64,000 bases of DNA, taken from positions 1-64,000 of the forward strand of contig KV919120.1 in NCBI GenBank assembly GCA_002049455.2. The letters are read 5' to 3'. Numbering within the stretch: position 1 is the stretch's first letter; every line of letters begins with the position of its first letter. The position numbers and the translations under genes are program-made. The notes beneath the pieces were generated by a model. That model saw nothing but the letters and a program-made list of their open reading frames with translations. It was not told the DNA's origin and made no database searches. Source of the stretch: Porphyra umbilicalis. Taxonomy: Eukaryota > Rhodophyta > Bangiophyceae > Bangiales > Bangiaceae. Positions 1-11,394 of the stretch are shown here, piece after piece.

Positions 1-183
1 AAAACTCTGACAACACCCCTACGTTCCTCACAACGAGCCCTATCCGATGCGCCAAAGAACAGACGGAACGCATTTATACAGCCGCAGTCATGTGCGATGG
101 TCATCCAATGAATGGCAGCATCCGGTTACAAACGCATATTAGATCGGTACGGACGCTTCAGGTCGCGTGCCCAAAAGCTCCCG

Positions 184-1080
184 CTATGCCTGAGTTGGCA
201 GCTGCGGCTTCTCCGTCAGCTGCCGCTTGATGAGGTGGGCTCTCGGCAGATGATGATTGTGGAAGAGCTTGGCCAGCATGGTGCAGAAGGACACGACTCG
301 CGAAACGGCTGGCATCTTGATGATATTGCGGCAGAGGTTGCGTCACGCGTGCGAAGCGCATCCGTACCCAAAGGAGAACACATCTGCTTCCAGAAGCTGT
401 GTCCGCGCGCTGTGGTTGACGTTTGGAGAGTCTGTGACAAAGCCTGTGTCGTGGAAGGTCTGCCACGACTCCTCCGCGGCGTTTTCGACGAGGGACAGCT
501 GCTCCTTGATCTTGTCGACTAACGTGTCCGCCGACTCTCGGCGCCCCGCAATCCGGGACGACGATACGTAGAAAGGGAGTGGAGCACCTAACGAAACACA
601 GAAGACTTGCTCCCCGTTTGGACCGGTCCACCCGTCGCACTGGTAGAATCTGCCCACAAGCGACGCAAGCACCGCGTGCATGGAAGCGTCAACCTTGTGG
701 AAAACAGTATTCACGTACTTCGGCGACATAAGACTCCGCAACGGGGGGAGCCACACCGGCCCAACGAGCTTGGAATAAAATGCAGCCCACTCATCGTCGT
801 CGGTGCAATATCCAAACTTTCCGCCAGACGCAAACACAGCTTCCGCGTACGCCACATTCACCGCCTCGGCGTGGGCGGCGGACATCGACATGTAGTAGGC
901 ACTGGTAGCGGCGATTGATGACGTCACAGACCTAGCCGATCCTCCAGGCGCCGCCCCCTCCCAAGTTGCGCCCATCCCCGCCTCAGCGGCCGTCAGCTTC
1001 CGGTGCGCATCAGCTTTATTGGTCTTGAAATTGGTGCACGACTGCAGGTGGGCCTTGTAGCGACCAGCCTGGTGCGACAA
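184..1080 (-). pseudogene. hAT-type transposase fragment (BED finger plus DUF659), broken
   Basis: Reading leftward, the frame begins with a BED-like zinc finger remnant, CIVCLSHQ followed by a later H and C in HLQSC, whose first Cys lie just upstream of position 1080. It continues into a DUF659-like RNase H-fold segment: CDGWTGPNGEQ (first Asp), then a TDSPN block and GYGCASHA, the usual order in hAT transposases. A TGA at 343-345 interrupts the frame. The same frame then continues for 52 residues with plausible hAT sequence (RNLCRNI, LAKLFHNHHLPRAHL) to a TAG at 184-186. Another in-frame stop lies just upstream of the finger. The C-terminal dimerisation domain with its catalytic Glu is absent. 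Family assignment is from domain order and is fairly sure; loss of function is clear. The window edge does not explain the truncation, because the frame closes before it. Confidence 0.75.
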
Positions 1081-1542
1081 GCATACGATGCATGCTCTTC
1101 AGTTAATTTGACGTGCGCTGTCGTCGAGAATGTAGTATCCAGCACACTCTGCCGGCCGGCGACCACGCTTGCGGGGACGAGGGAGGCATGGACCGCTCTC
1201 TGTTGTGGTTTCCGCTGAAGGAGCACTTCCCCCGGGGATCTCGCTGCCTGCAAGTGCGCTAGTGGTCGCATCGGGGCTGCTCCCAAGGATATGGGGGGGG
1301 GGGAGGGAGGGGAGTCCATAGCATTGGCGGCGGTGGTGTTGTCAAGGGAGTTGTGGCTGTGTCGATGGTCGGTGAGAGTGAAACGATGACCGTGACTCCC
1401 GGTCCGAGACACGCTCTGAGTTTGTGGCGCCGGGTCTGTGGCACCACAATGTGGCGTTACATGGGTTTGGGCCATGATTCTCGCTCGTCGGTGCACACCG
1501 GCAGTGTCAGGTCTCATCAGTGTACGCAGGAGAATGCTCATG
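1081..1542. other. no supported gene
   Basis: Spacer between the transposase fragment and the palindrome cluster. Only short overlapping open frames without recognisable domains are present. Confidence 0.5.
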
Positions 1543-1608
1543 TGATTTAAATCATGAGACCCCCCGGGTAAATGATTTAAATCATTAAAATCAGCATGAT
1601 TTAAATCA
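1543..1608. repeat. three copies of a 12-bp palindrome
   Basis: The perfect palindrome TGATTTAAATCA occurs at 1543-1554, 1573-1584 and 1597-1608, spaced 30 and 24 bp start to start, in otherwise GC-rich DNA. It lies just outside the hAT-like element that begins at 1649. It could be a protein-binding array or the end of an older repeat; its function is unknown. Confidence 0.8.
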
Positions 1609-2379
1609 TTGAAAAATCACCTCCCATCTCTGCATCTCTGCACCTCTGTAGGCTTGTACTTTACGCCCTTTAAGTGATGGGGAGGCACGTTTTACGTGAT
1701 CGCATCCAGGTTTTTTTCATATCAACGTGATCACTCACCACGCCCAAGCAAAAAAGGGCGTGAACTGGGGCGTGATCTCATGGATCAATTACGCAGCTAG
1801 CGAACTTAACATTGTGCAATTCAACGCACTGGAGACGTGGGCGGGGACGCCCTGCTGCGGCCCAAGACGACCAGCCCGCCGGCCCTCGCACGCTGCCCCA
1901 AACTGCACGAGGTTGGCCCCCTCCCAGAGTGGTGCCCCTCCCACTTTTGCTGCGTCGATGGCTGCGGCTGCGACGACAGCTTGTGCTTCTGCAGCTGCCG
2001 CGGTTTTACAGCGGCGGTGGTGCCGAGACTGCCTGGCTGCCGTCCTGCTTCGTACTCCCCCCCCCTCCCGCCCATGGGGCGAAGCCACACGTCTTCCTCT
2101 TCAACCTGCACAGTGCGGCTTAAACCACGTGCCTGGAAGATCTACATTCCCTTGTAAATGGCTTGCACAGAGGCGTGCAGGAATCCTGCAATCGTCGATT
2201 CTGACCCTTCCAGAGCGTGTGCGCTGTACAAGACCTTTGTAGAGCGATGCTCCTGGGCTACAAAGACGTCGCCCAGATCCCTTTTCTACACCTTTTGTAC
2301 CGCAGAGGAGGTGTCTATGAGTGCGTAAAAAAACGAGACCTGGCCTCTTCTTCATGCGCACGGGGCGTCCACAAACGTG

Positions 2380-2525
2380 TTTCTTGCATGCAAAATTCTT
2401 GTACCTCGCACCTTGAGTTCGTGCAAGCGTGCTTGCACAAGCAAGTACGGAAATTTTGGAAACGGATCCATCTTTGTGCAGACTTCTTGCACCTGGTGCA
2501 TGATTCTTGCACCAGTGAGCGACAC
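2380..2525. repeat. subterminal CTTGCAC/GTGCAAG motif array (left)
   Basis: A dense mix of TTCTTGCA, GTGCAAG and CTTGCAC motifs in both orientations, including AATTCTTG and ATTCTTGCAC. Arrays like this inside hAT ends are known transposase-binding regions; that role here is inferred. Confidence 0.6.
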
Positions 2526-3004
2526 TTGTTTTTCCTCTCGAGCGGCTCCACCGGCAACGTGCTCAACCTCATTTCGCACTCCAAAGACTGACCTTCGGTT
2601 GCTTATCACTCCTGTACCCCTTCGCACCTCAGCCCCCCCGCTCCCCAAGAACAACCAGACTTCCGAAAGAAGGGTGAAATCGACTAATGTCCCGGAGGCC
2701 GTGAGGAGGTCAACATGGGGATGCGGAAGCTAGGAAACTATCCGAAGCCATCTCCCCGGCTACCAGGAGCACATCAGAGGTACCCTGCTCCAGTAGCTTT
2801 AGTGGGAAGCGGTCATTTGGCTTCTATTGCTATGTCTTCAGTGTCCTGTGCTGCGACTGAACTCATGACGGGTGGGGAACGACAAGAGGCTGTGGCATTG
2901 TCGGTGTGGGCAGACGTTGCCCCTATGACCCTGATCTTTGCCACACGGCGCCCAGACTCCGGCCCAGATTCCCGCTTGTAGAACTGGAATAACGGTTGTG
3001 CAGC

Positions 3005-3155
3005 GAGATGCAGAAATTCTGCACCGCAACGTGCACGATTCTTGCACGACTGCTGCCAGGTTTGGTACATAATTCTTGCACAGACACTGACTCTGTGCAA
3101 CTCCCATACAAGAATCGTGCACGAAGAACCGCCGTTTGTGCAAGAAATGGAGGCC
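3005..3155. repeat. subterminal CTTGCAC/GTGCAAG motif array (right)
   Basis: Counterpart of the array near 2.4 kb, with motifs such as GATTCTTGCACGA, AATTCTTGCAC and GAATCGTGCAC in both orientations, supporting a fold-back architecture of the element. Confidence 0.6.
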
Positions 3156-3500
3156 TGTAAAACCTTGTATACAACTGTATACAAGGAAATTCGGGCTCTC
3201 CCAGGAACGTGGTCTAAGCCCCGCTGTGCTGTTTGACGTAGAGTCGTACGTGAAGGATGCCGAGGCTGCCCTCGTTCTCTGATTGATCTGTTCCACATAG
3301 CCCCAAAGCTGGTCGCAATGACAGCCACCCGTTCGAAAGGGGTGCTACATGATCACAAAACAAGTAGATGAGTTGAAAATGGGTGCTTTGCGTGTTCACG
3401 CCCCCAAAAGAGCGTGATTTGGGCGTGATCGGGCGTGATCGGGCGTGACACGCCCACACGCCCCGGGTTTGGGGGCGTGAAATACAAGCCTACACCTCTG

Positions 3501-4227
3501 GTCCGCGCGCTCTGTTCGGCCGTTCCAGCTGCAAAAATCTAACGCACTCGCTTGACCGTCGTTCAACCTTCTCGCGGACCAAGTAACTAATTGGCGGCGC
3601 AGCGGAGCACTCGCTGCACGCAGTGACAGCGGCACGCCAAACAGGCGTCGGGAACTTCGAAAATCCGGGGACCCGTTTTGACCAAACTCGCGCGCGCAGG
3701 CCTGGTGTGACACGAGGGGCCGTGCCGCGCCCCAGCGACACCGTGGCCGCCGCTAGCCTCGTTTTTCAGGTGAGGGGAACCCACCCTGCGCGGCTGATGG
3801 GCCAGCCATCTTGGGGGGCCGATTTCGGCCACGCACGCACGGCAGCACGCGCGGGCGCTCCTGACGAGTGCCGGGGGGGGGGTGTCTGGGAGCGAGCCCA
3901 GCACGCGCGTCTGCTGTGCTCAAACCCCACTGTTTTTGGTACACACGCGCAGCGCCTGGGCGCGCCGACGGCCCCCCCCTCCCCCCGTCAACCGCACGGA
4001 CCTCGCTGTGCAGCGCGTGGCTATTGTGCTGGCGTGGCGCCTGTGACCGCCGTCCTGGCGTGGGTGCGTCACGCCGCCTCCACCGCCGCGCGCCGTGGCG
4101 CACCCGCCGGCCGCCCCCGTCACGCGTGTGCGTGTCGCGACCGTTCCATGTGACGTGCCGCTCCCGCACCACGCCGTTGCATGTGCGCGGCGGCGCCCAG
4201 TAGGCGGCGCATCCGACTGCAGGCACC
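3501..4227. other. 5' region of the MED15 gene, no separate gene
   Basis: GC-rich spacer leading into the MED15 start codon. It presumably holds the promoter and 5' leader, but I see no convincing TATA box or other element, and no coding region with domain content. Confidence 0.4.
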
Positions 4228-6164
4228 ATGGCCGACGGCAGTGGCGGTGGGGGTGACGGCGCCGGCGGTGGCGGTGGCGGTGGGGGGGGGGAGGACTGGC
4301 GCGCGTCAATGAGCAAGGAGCACCGCTCCAAGGTGTGCTCGCACGTCATGGCCAAGTTGGCGCGCTTCTACCCGTCGATTCCGGAAAATGTACGTCGAGT
4401 ACCTCTGTCTGGGTAGACGATGGGGGCGGGGCGGTGGAGAGGGTGCACAGCGTTGGCCTTTCGTAGGTGGCAGTCTGCGGTGCAGGGTGTGAAGTCTTGC
4501 ACTGGGCGCGATGGAGTCAGCTTTTGGAGCTCACGCTTATCCAGGATAGAGAAGAGGGAGGGAGGGGGAAGGTTGACTGCTTCGGCTGCTTTCCTCATGC
4601 TGTAAGTGGCCTATCTCACGCGTCGCCCATCTTGATTTCTGTGGTTGTGCTTCCCTATGGCTGACGTGTTTTGGTATGTGCGTGGTTCCCATTGGCATAC
4701 ATTGACGCGCGAGGCCTACAGGCGTTGCACGACAAGACTATGGACTTTGAGAACAATGTGTACCAGCGCTCGCGAGACCGCGCTGACTACTTGCGGCAGA
4801 TCGCAGAGGGCCTCACCAACGTCGAACGGTACGTGGCGGCGGCCGCCCAGACGGTGTCGGCAGCAACGGCAACGCCTTCGTCGGCGTCGGGGCCGCTCCC
4901 AGGGCCGCCTCCGGGCCCGCCGGTGTCTGGGCCCGGGGGGGGGCCCGGGGGACCCGGCTCCAACGCAGCCGTTCCTGCGGTGCCGCCCGGTCCGTCCTCG
5001 GACGTCCCTCAACCTCTCCCGCCGGGATATGCGCGGGCTCGTCAGCAGCAGCTGCATCAACAGCAGCAGCAACAACAGCAACGCCAGCAGCAGCAGCAGC
5101 TGCAGCATCAGCAGCCCCAGTCCCAACCCCAGCAGCAGCAGCATCAGCAGCAGCTTCATGCGCAGCAGCAGCAGCGACATGCGCAGCAGCTGATGCGGCA
5201 GCGAGCGTCGATGGCTGGTGCCAGCGGTGGTGGAGCTGGGATGCAGCACAGCAGCAGCAGCGGCCAGCCTGGTGATGGGAATGGGGTTGGCGGAGCAGGT
5301 GTGGACCCGGCTACGGCGGCGCTTCAGTCGCGGATGACAATGTCAGCGGGTTCCTCTGGTGGTGGTGACCCGTCTGCAGTGCGGCGGTTGCCGCATTCCA
5401 CACCACCTGTGGGTCCCTCTCCTGTTGGCAACGGGCCCGCGAGCTCCTCGACGGCGGGGGCTGCGGCGGCAATCGCAAGAATAACAGACGCGGAGGTGGA
5501 AGAGTTCAAGAAGGGCGCTGCTGCCCGCGGGGTGATCCTGGCACAGTACGAGAACGACGTGCTGCGGCAGATTATGTCTTCCCAACGGCACCAACTGGAG
5601 CAGCAGAAGCAAACCATGGCGTCGGACGCGGCGGTCAACGCCGCCGCGTCGCGCTCCCAACTGCAGCAGCAGCAGCGGCATCAACAGCAGCAACAGCAGC
5701 AACAGCAGCAGTATCAGCAGCAGCAGCATCAACAACAGCAGCAGCAGCGCCTGCAGCAACAGAGGAGACAGCAGCAACAACAGCACCAACAGCAGCAGCA
5801 GCAGATGCAGCAGCACGCGGCGCTTCAGCAGCAGCACCAGATGGGTCAGTCGCCTTCTGGACCGGTGCGTGGTGGGTCGTCGTCGCAACTATCGGGGCTG
5901 CATGGGGGGCCTGTGCCGTCACCAATGGGCAATGGCGGAGTTTCGCACCCGCAGTTTCCGGGTGGGTTCCCGTTGCCTAACGGGCAACCGCCGGAGTACT
6001 CGGGGCCATTGGCTGGCAATGGCGGGCCCGGCTATGGCGGTACGGAGTCGGCTGGGTCAGGAATGCAGCCTGCCTCCCATGCAATGCAGCAGCAGCAGCA
6101 GCAGCAGCACATGATGCAACAGCATCAGTACCGTCAACAACAATTGCATCATCAACAGCAGCAG

Positions 6165-6217
<53 letters not shown>

Positions 6218-9200
6218 GCAGCAACATGCACAACACCCGCACAACCTCTCGCAGCAGTACTCACAAGCGCAGTCGCAGGCCCATTCCCAAGCCCACTCAC
6301 AGGCTCATTCACAGGCCCACTCTCAAGCCCACTCGCAGCAACACCCACAGCATCCGCAGTCGTCACCACAACGGCAAGCTGTGGATGGCATGGGTCCCCA
6401 ACCGAGTGGTTATGGGGGTGCATCGCCGTTTGGCCGGCCGACCTCTGGGGTGCACCCCATGAACGGTCGGGGCGGCGGGGGTAGTACGCGGAGTGCCGGC
6501 AGCGGAGGTGCTGGTATGGGAGATGGATCAGCCGGTAATGGCGGTCCCTCTGGGGGCCCCGGTGGCCTCCCAGGCCACGCGTTTGCCGCCGGTGCTGGAT
6601 CGATGACGCCGGCGCAGGTCAAGGAGCTTGCCAAGACCATGGCGCAGAACGGCCCGTTGACACCTGCCCAGCAGCAGAACCTGTTTGCCATCTACAATAA
6701 GCAAGTTGCGCAGCGCTCGAACTCCTCTTTGGCGGACGTGCTGCGCTCACAGAACGGGGGTACGTTGCCACCCAACCCGCAGGCCCTGCTCGCTGGCATG
6801 AACTCGTCTGCCTCTGCCGCGGCCGCCGCCGCTGCGTCCGTGGCTGCGGCTTCCTCGGCGTCTGCCTCGTCTGCAGCGGCGGCAGCAGCGGCCAGTGGTG
6901 CACTGCCCGGGGCGCATAGCAGCAGCAGCCACCCTGTCGGCGGCCGGCCGGGGTCGTCCGCTCCGGCGGATGGGGGCGGCAAAGGCGCGACGAGTGGGGT
7001 GGGCGGTGCAGGGAGCCGTCCTCCGCCCGGCAATGGCGCCGCGCGGCCGTCTGTGGCTGGTGGCAGCACGGTCAGTGGCAGCCACAGTGGTCCGGGTGGG
7101 CCGGGGCCCGGTTTGGCGGGGCCTACGACGGGAGGTGGCGGTCCAGGAGCTGGCGGGCCCGAGGCAGGGTCTGACGAAGAGTTTTGGCAGAAGTTGGCCT
7201 CAATGCAGCAGGAGTACCGCAGCACCCTCAAGCACCTCTACCCCGTCATCAAGAAGCTGCAGGAGAAGCAGCCGCGCAACAAGCAGGACATGTTCATGCG
7301 TCACTTGAGCGACTGCTTCAACATTCTGGACCTGAAGAGGGTGCTGGTGCGACCGCAGAAGCTGACGCTGGCGTTGTTGGACAAGGCGGACAAGTTCATC
7401 AACCAGGTCATCACGGTGTATTCACAGTACGTGCGCGACATCATGGCCAACCTGCGCAACAACAACGCGAGCAGCCCTGATGCTGGTGGTGGTGCAGGCG
7501 GACCTGGCCCTCCCCCTGGTGGTCCCGGTGGCAATGCTCCGCCTCGCCCGGCATCGCAACCATCCCCGGCAATGCCGCTGTCTCAGTTCCAGCAGTCTCC
7601 CTCTCAAGGCCCGGCACCCCGTGGGCCGCCCCCCCAACAAGATTCCAAGCAGCATGTCATGCAGCGCCAGCAGGCGCAGGTGCAGCAAGCGCGGCATCAA
7701 CACGAGCAGCAGCAACAGCAACAGCAACAACATCAACAACAGCAGCAGCAGCACCATCATCAACAGCAGCAGCAGCAGCACCGCCTGGCTCAGAAGCACT
7801 TGCGTCAACAGCACCTGGAGCAGCACCAGCGGCATCAGCAAGCGCAGCAACAGCGGCAACAACAGCAGCAGCAGCCCATGCCATCTGGTCAACCACCGGT
7901 GGCGCCAGGCCAGCTTCCGCAGACCCGGCTAGATGCACCTCGCGGACGAGGCCAAAACTTTTTTCCTCCTCAAGGACCTCAACAAAAGCCTGACATCCAA
8001 GCTTTGCAAGCGGCGCAGGCAGCGCAGGCTCGTGCGCAAGCACAGGCGCAGGTTCAAGCTGCTCAACTCGCGGCCCAGTCGGTACAAGCGCAGGCCCAAG
8101 CTCAAGCGGCACAGGCGTCATCTCAAGCGCAGGCAGCGGCTCATGTCCGGGCGCAGGCGGCGGCGCAAGCTCAAGCTCACGCAGCGGCGCAGGCCCAAGC
8201 GCAAGCACGGTCGCCCGCCCGGCCTGCCGTGCCGCAGCTTGGCAACGTGACCATGGGTGTTGTGCCCCCCGGCACGCGAGCTGGACCTGGCCGTGTTGCT
8301 GGTGCTGGACCTGACGCCAACATGGGGCCGCCTGGTGTTGCCACATCGTCTGGCGTTCCTCCCAGGGGTCCTGGCGGCCCGAACGGGTCGATGAACCCAA
8401 TGCTTACGGCTCGCCGAAGTGGGCCTGGTGTTGGTGTGCCGGACGGCCCACCAGCCGGCGCGGGTGTTAATGGGCCTGGTGTTCATGTTGCTGCTCCGGC
8501 ACCCAGCATGTCGCAACTGCTCGTCGGTCTGGATGCGACTCTCAAACGGACGATGGAGGACGCGCAGAACCTGGAGCTGCACCTAGACGAGGAGATCCGA
8601 CGGGCCAAGAATGAACGTGTACAGAATACGCTCGGCGCCCTTCGCAACCACGGACAACCGACCACCTCGCGCAGCAGTCTGATCGGCGGCTTATCCCCGA
8701 CCACTGTCGCCCGCTCCGGGTCGACAACGCCCGGAGGGACCCCTCGCACTGACCGTGCGCTGTCATTTGATGACGGGGATAAACAGGCTACCGATGGCGG
8801 ATCGGTGGCGGACAAGCGAGTGGACCTGAAGCGGCTGCCCAACTCGTCACTGACTGATACGGACAAGAGCGCCGGGACGCCGAAGCGCGGAAGCTTCGAT
8901 AAGGGCAAGACGGTCAAGGCTGGCGCGGGGATGCCTAATGGTGACAGCAGGACCTCCCCGTTGGCTGCAGGTGGCTCCATGGTCGGTGCGGTCATTCAGT
9001 CCAAGACGGTGTTTGAGTGCTCTGCGGATGCAGGGTTGCGCCTCGCCAAGCGGCCGCGCCTGGCGTCTGCCGACTTGGTTGCGCTGCGAGAAGTGGTGGA
9101 TGGAGAGGTGCGGGCGGCTCTGTCGCGCCGCCCCGCAATGAAGGTGTCGATCAGTACCGAGTTTGGGCTGCCCGTCGTGCGGGCGGCGCTCCGCACTCCC

Positions 9201-9527
9201 TCCCTGCGCCTTCCTCGTCTGGTCATTCGGGTGCCTAGGGGATACCCCCGGAAAGGCTCCGCCGCCGTGGCGTTCGAGCGCCCGCCGCTCGGGTGGGTGG
9301 ACGACTTGATTGCCGTCCGGACGGGCTTTGTCGACGCCATTGCGGCCGCGCCTGCCGCTGCCGTGGGGGTGGCAACGGCCTTGGATGCGTGGGCACGACA
9401 AGCGGATTTGCTGGCGTTGGTGGAGGATGCCGCCAGCTCGGAGTCGGTGGGGGTACTCGGCCTGGACGCTGGCCTCGGTGGCCCACGGTCGCCCCCTGTG
9501 CTGGAAGATGTGGTAACTTCGGCCTAG
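4228..9527 (+). CDS. MED15: Mediator complex tail subunit 15 (KIX domain, polyglutamine), two exons
   Basis: Mediator tail subunit that links transcription activators to RNA polymerase II in the nucleus. Exons are 4228-4389 and 4722-9527, joined in phase 0, giving about 1,655 residues. The start ATG has a strong context (CACCATGG). Residues about 23-100 form the N-terminal KIX domain, split by the intron: EDWRASMSKEHRSKV and KLARFYPSIPEN in exon 1, then LHDKTMDFENNVYQRSRD and ADYLRQIAEGLTNVE in exon 2. A long Gln-rich region follows, with SQAH repeats and Gly/Ala tracts. A conserved middle block (about 871-965) begins EEFWQKLASMQQEYRSTLKH. The C-terminal MED15 domain (about 1484-1655) includes RLPRLVIRVPRGYPRKG and LDAWARQADLL, matching the LNTWAQ-like end of animal MED15. 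Order and content identify the family well. It converges on the SNARE gene at 10 kb. Confidence 0.92.
4390..4721 (+). other. MED15: GT-AG intron in MED15
   Basis: The donor GTACGT follows codon 54 (ends PEN) and the acceptor CCTACAG ends at 4721. Both borders are phase 0, and joining them restores the KIX domain. The intron is 332 bp. Confidence 0.85.
6153..6340 (+). repeat. CAG/CAA polyglutamine tract and SQAH repeat inside MED15
   Basis: About 24 consecutive Gln codons (mixed CAG and CAA) end near 6225. From about 6262 a 12-bp unit encoding S-Q-A-H is repeated about six times. Other Gln-rich blocks lie at 5041-5210, 5655-5850 and 7690-7880. Length variation between individuals is likely. 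Confidence 0.9.
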
Positions 9528-10044
9528 ACGTGGCCACCACCACGAGCCGGCTACCTTCTCTGATGTCGACGTGGTGCCACGCGCGCCGCCGTGCGGTTAT
9601 GCAGCCGGTGTACCACATGGCGGTCGCTTGTTTTGACCTCTTGTGCTTTTGACTGGTGTTTGTGCTTTCTCCCTTGGAAGGCTGCTCTGTCCCTGGATGA
9701 CGACGCGGCCTGTGACTTCTTGACCCAATCTCCCTTGTTTTGGCTCTCTTTTGTTTTCGCTTCTGCAACCGCCCTCGACGCGGTTCCGTCTTTGCAATCT
9801 GTACCTATGGGCTCTTCAAGTTGTCCACTGCATTGCGTGTTTCTTTGCAATCAACTCTTGTTTTTCGACTCGATGGTTGTGCGGCGGTGCGGCGCGGGTG
9901 CAGCGAGGCTGGCCCTGCAAACACGACGCCGATGTATGACAGCGTCTTGCTGATGTGTGGCGAAGGTCATCACGCCATCGCTCCCATGTTTTCCGATGGG
10001 CAGTTCAACGCATGTCCCCCCGGGGGCGCCCCCTCGCCCCAGCG
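9528..10044. other. intergenic region between converging MED15 and SNARE genes
   Basis: Less GC-rich spacer with T-rich stretches, presumably the two 3' untranslated regions. No gene seen. Confidence 0.5.
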
Positions 10045-10586
10045 TCACCGGTTCAGCCAGTGCAACCACAGGAGGCATAGGGCGAGCACGAAAAACGCAA
10101 CCGCAAACAGCAGCGTCACGTCCCATCCAGCCTCCCCCGACTCGAGGCGCCGCAGCTCCCGCGCGCCCCGCCGGAGGGCGGAGCTTGCCTCGACGGTCCG
10201 CGCGTACACATCCTCAATGACCGCCGCCTGGTCGGCGACGCGCGCGCCGAGGAGGGCGTTGAGCTCCGCGACTTCGGCCACCGCCGCCTCCGTCGCCCGC
10301 ACCGCCTCGCGGGTGCCGAGGAGCTCAGAGCGGAGCGACGCGTGCTCCGACACGAGCACCTGCTCGTGGGCGGCCGACCACGCCGCCTCCTCGGCGGCGG
10401 CAGCCTCCTCCATCGCCGCATTGACGGCCGACGCGAGTTCAGGGGGGGCGCCGAGCCCCCCGCCGCCCAAGTCGCCCCAATCACTCGCCCCGTACGCGTC
10501 GTCGTCCTCGTCCTCGTCGGTGCCGTCCTCGCCGTCGTCCCGCTCAAAGTCCCCGCCACTGCCCCCATTGCCGGCCGCCGCCGCGC

Positions 10587-10617
<31 letters not shown>

Positions 10618-11394
10618 GCTGCCGCCGCCGCTGCCACCGCCACGCCGCCGCGCCGCCGCCTCGGCCGCCCGCACGCGGTCGCGCTCGGCGGCCGCCGACG
10701 CTTGCACGCGGGCGGCGACCGCCGCCGCGCGGCGGCGGCGGATGGCTTCCTCCCCGCCCCCCCCGGCGCCGGCGACGCTCACGCCTCGCGCCTTGGCCGC
10801 CGCCGCGGCGACGCGGAGGCCGCGCAGGGCGGCGGTTTCCGCCTCGACGGCGACGAGTGAATCACTGAGCAGCGCCGTGATGCCGAGGCGGTACGCCACC
10901 TCCCCGACCGCCCCGTCGTCGTCGCTGCCGTCGCCGCCGCCGCCGCCGCTTACGCCGAGCGTCGACCGCAGCCAGCCGCCGAGGCTGCCGCCGCCACGGG
11001 CCCCGCCACCGCCGCCGCCGACGCTGCCACTGCCCGCACCGTCTGCCGCCAGGGCGACTTCGGAGAGGCGGGCCACCTCCTTCATGCCGTCGGCAACGAC
11101 CGACGCCAGGTGGGCGTCGACCTCGTCCCGCCCCGCGTCGTCCATGCCCGCCGCCGAAAAGTCGGCATACGCCGGCCGCGACGCCGCGGCCATCCGCGAG
11201 GCGGCCCGCAGAGCGACGGCGAGGGCGTTGGCGTCCCGCATCCACCGAGAGGGCGGCGACAGCGGCGCGACGAGGTGGGGTGGGAGGCCGCCACTGCCGC
11301 CAGCAGAGGGTGGGGGGGAAACTCCGGGGCTAGACGTTGGCGCGTGCCCGTGCGTGTCGGCGAGCAGCCGGTGGAAAATGGCCGTGCGGTCCAT
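10045..11394 (-). CDS. syntaxin-18/Ufe1-type Qa-SNARE of the endoplasmic reticulum
   Basis: Predicted tail-anchored SNARE for retrograde Golgi-to-ER fusion, about 449 residues from the ATG at 11394 (protein begins MDRTAIFHRLLADTHG, like syntaxin-18 N termini). An in-frame ATG four codons upstream, at 11406, is an alternative. The N-terminal half is helical and Ala-rich; Gly, Ala and acidic linkers are expanded (DGEDGTDEDEDDDAYGAS). The SNARE heptads run ATEAAVAEVAELNALLGARV, then ADQAAVIEDVYART with the zero-layer Gln in ADQ, then SSALRRGARELRRL. They lead directly to a C-terminal membrane anchor (LLFAVAFFVLALCLLWLHWL) with only two residues after it. The spacing from zero-layer Gln to anchor and the anchor itself fit syntaxin 18/SYP81/Ufe1. 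An overlapping frame on the other strand is long only because of the GC bias. Confidence 0.85.

Larger units (their letters stand above)
1649..3492. mobile_element. non-autonomous hAT-like DNA transposon, 1.84 kb
   Basis: Both ends carry an inverted repeat. TAGGCTTGTACTTTACGCCC starts at 1649. The reverse complement of the right end, reading inward from 3492, is TAGGCTTGTATTTCACGCCC, giving 18 of 20 matches. The element is flanked by an exact 8-bp direct duplication, CACCTCTG, at 1641-1648 and 3493-3500. An 8-bp duplication with TAG-starting termini is the hAT signature. The inside carries GGGCGTGA motifs near both ends, arrays of CTTGCAC/GTGCAAG, and longer imperfect inverted arms around 2100-2160 and 3165-3230. 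No transposase frame is present, so it would depend on an autonomous partner. The well-preserved duplication suggests a fairly recent insertion. Confidence 0.88.
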
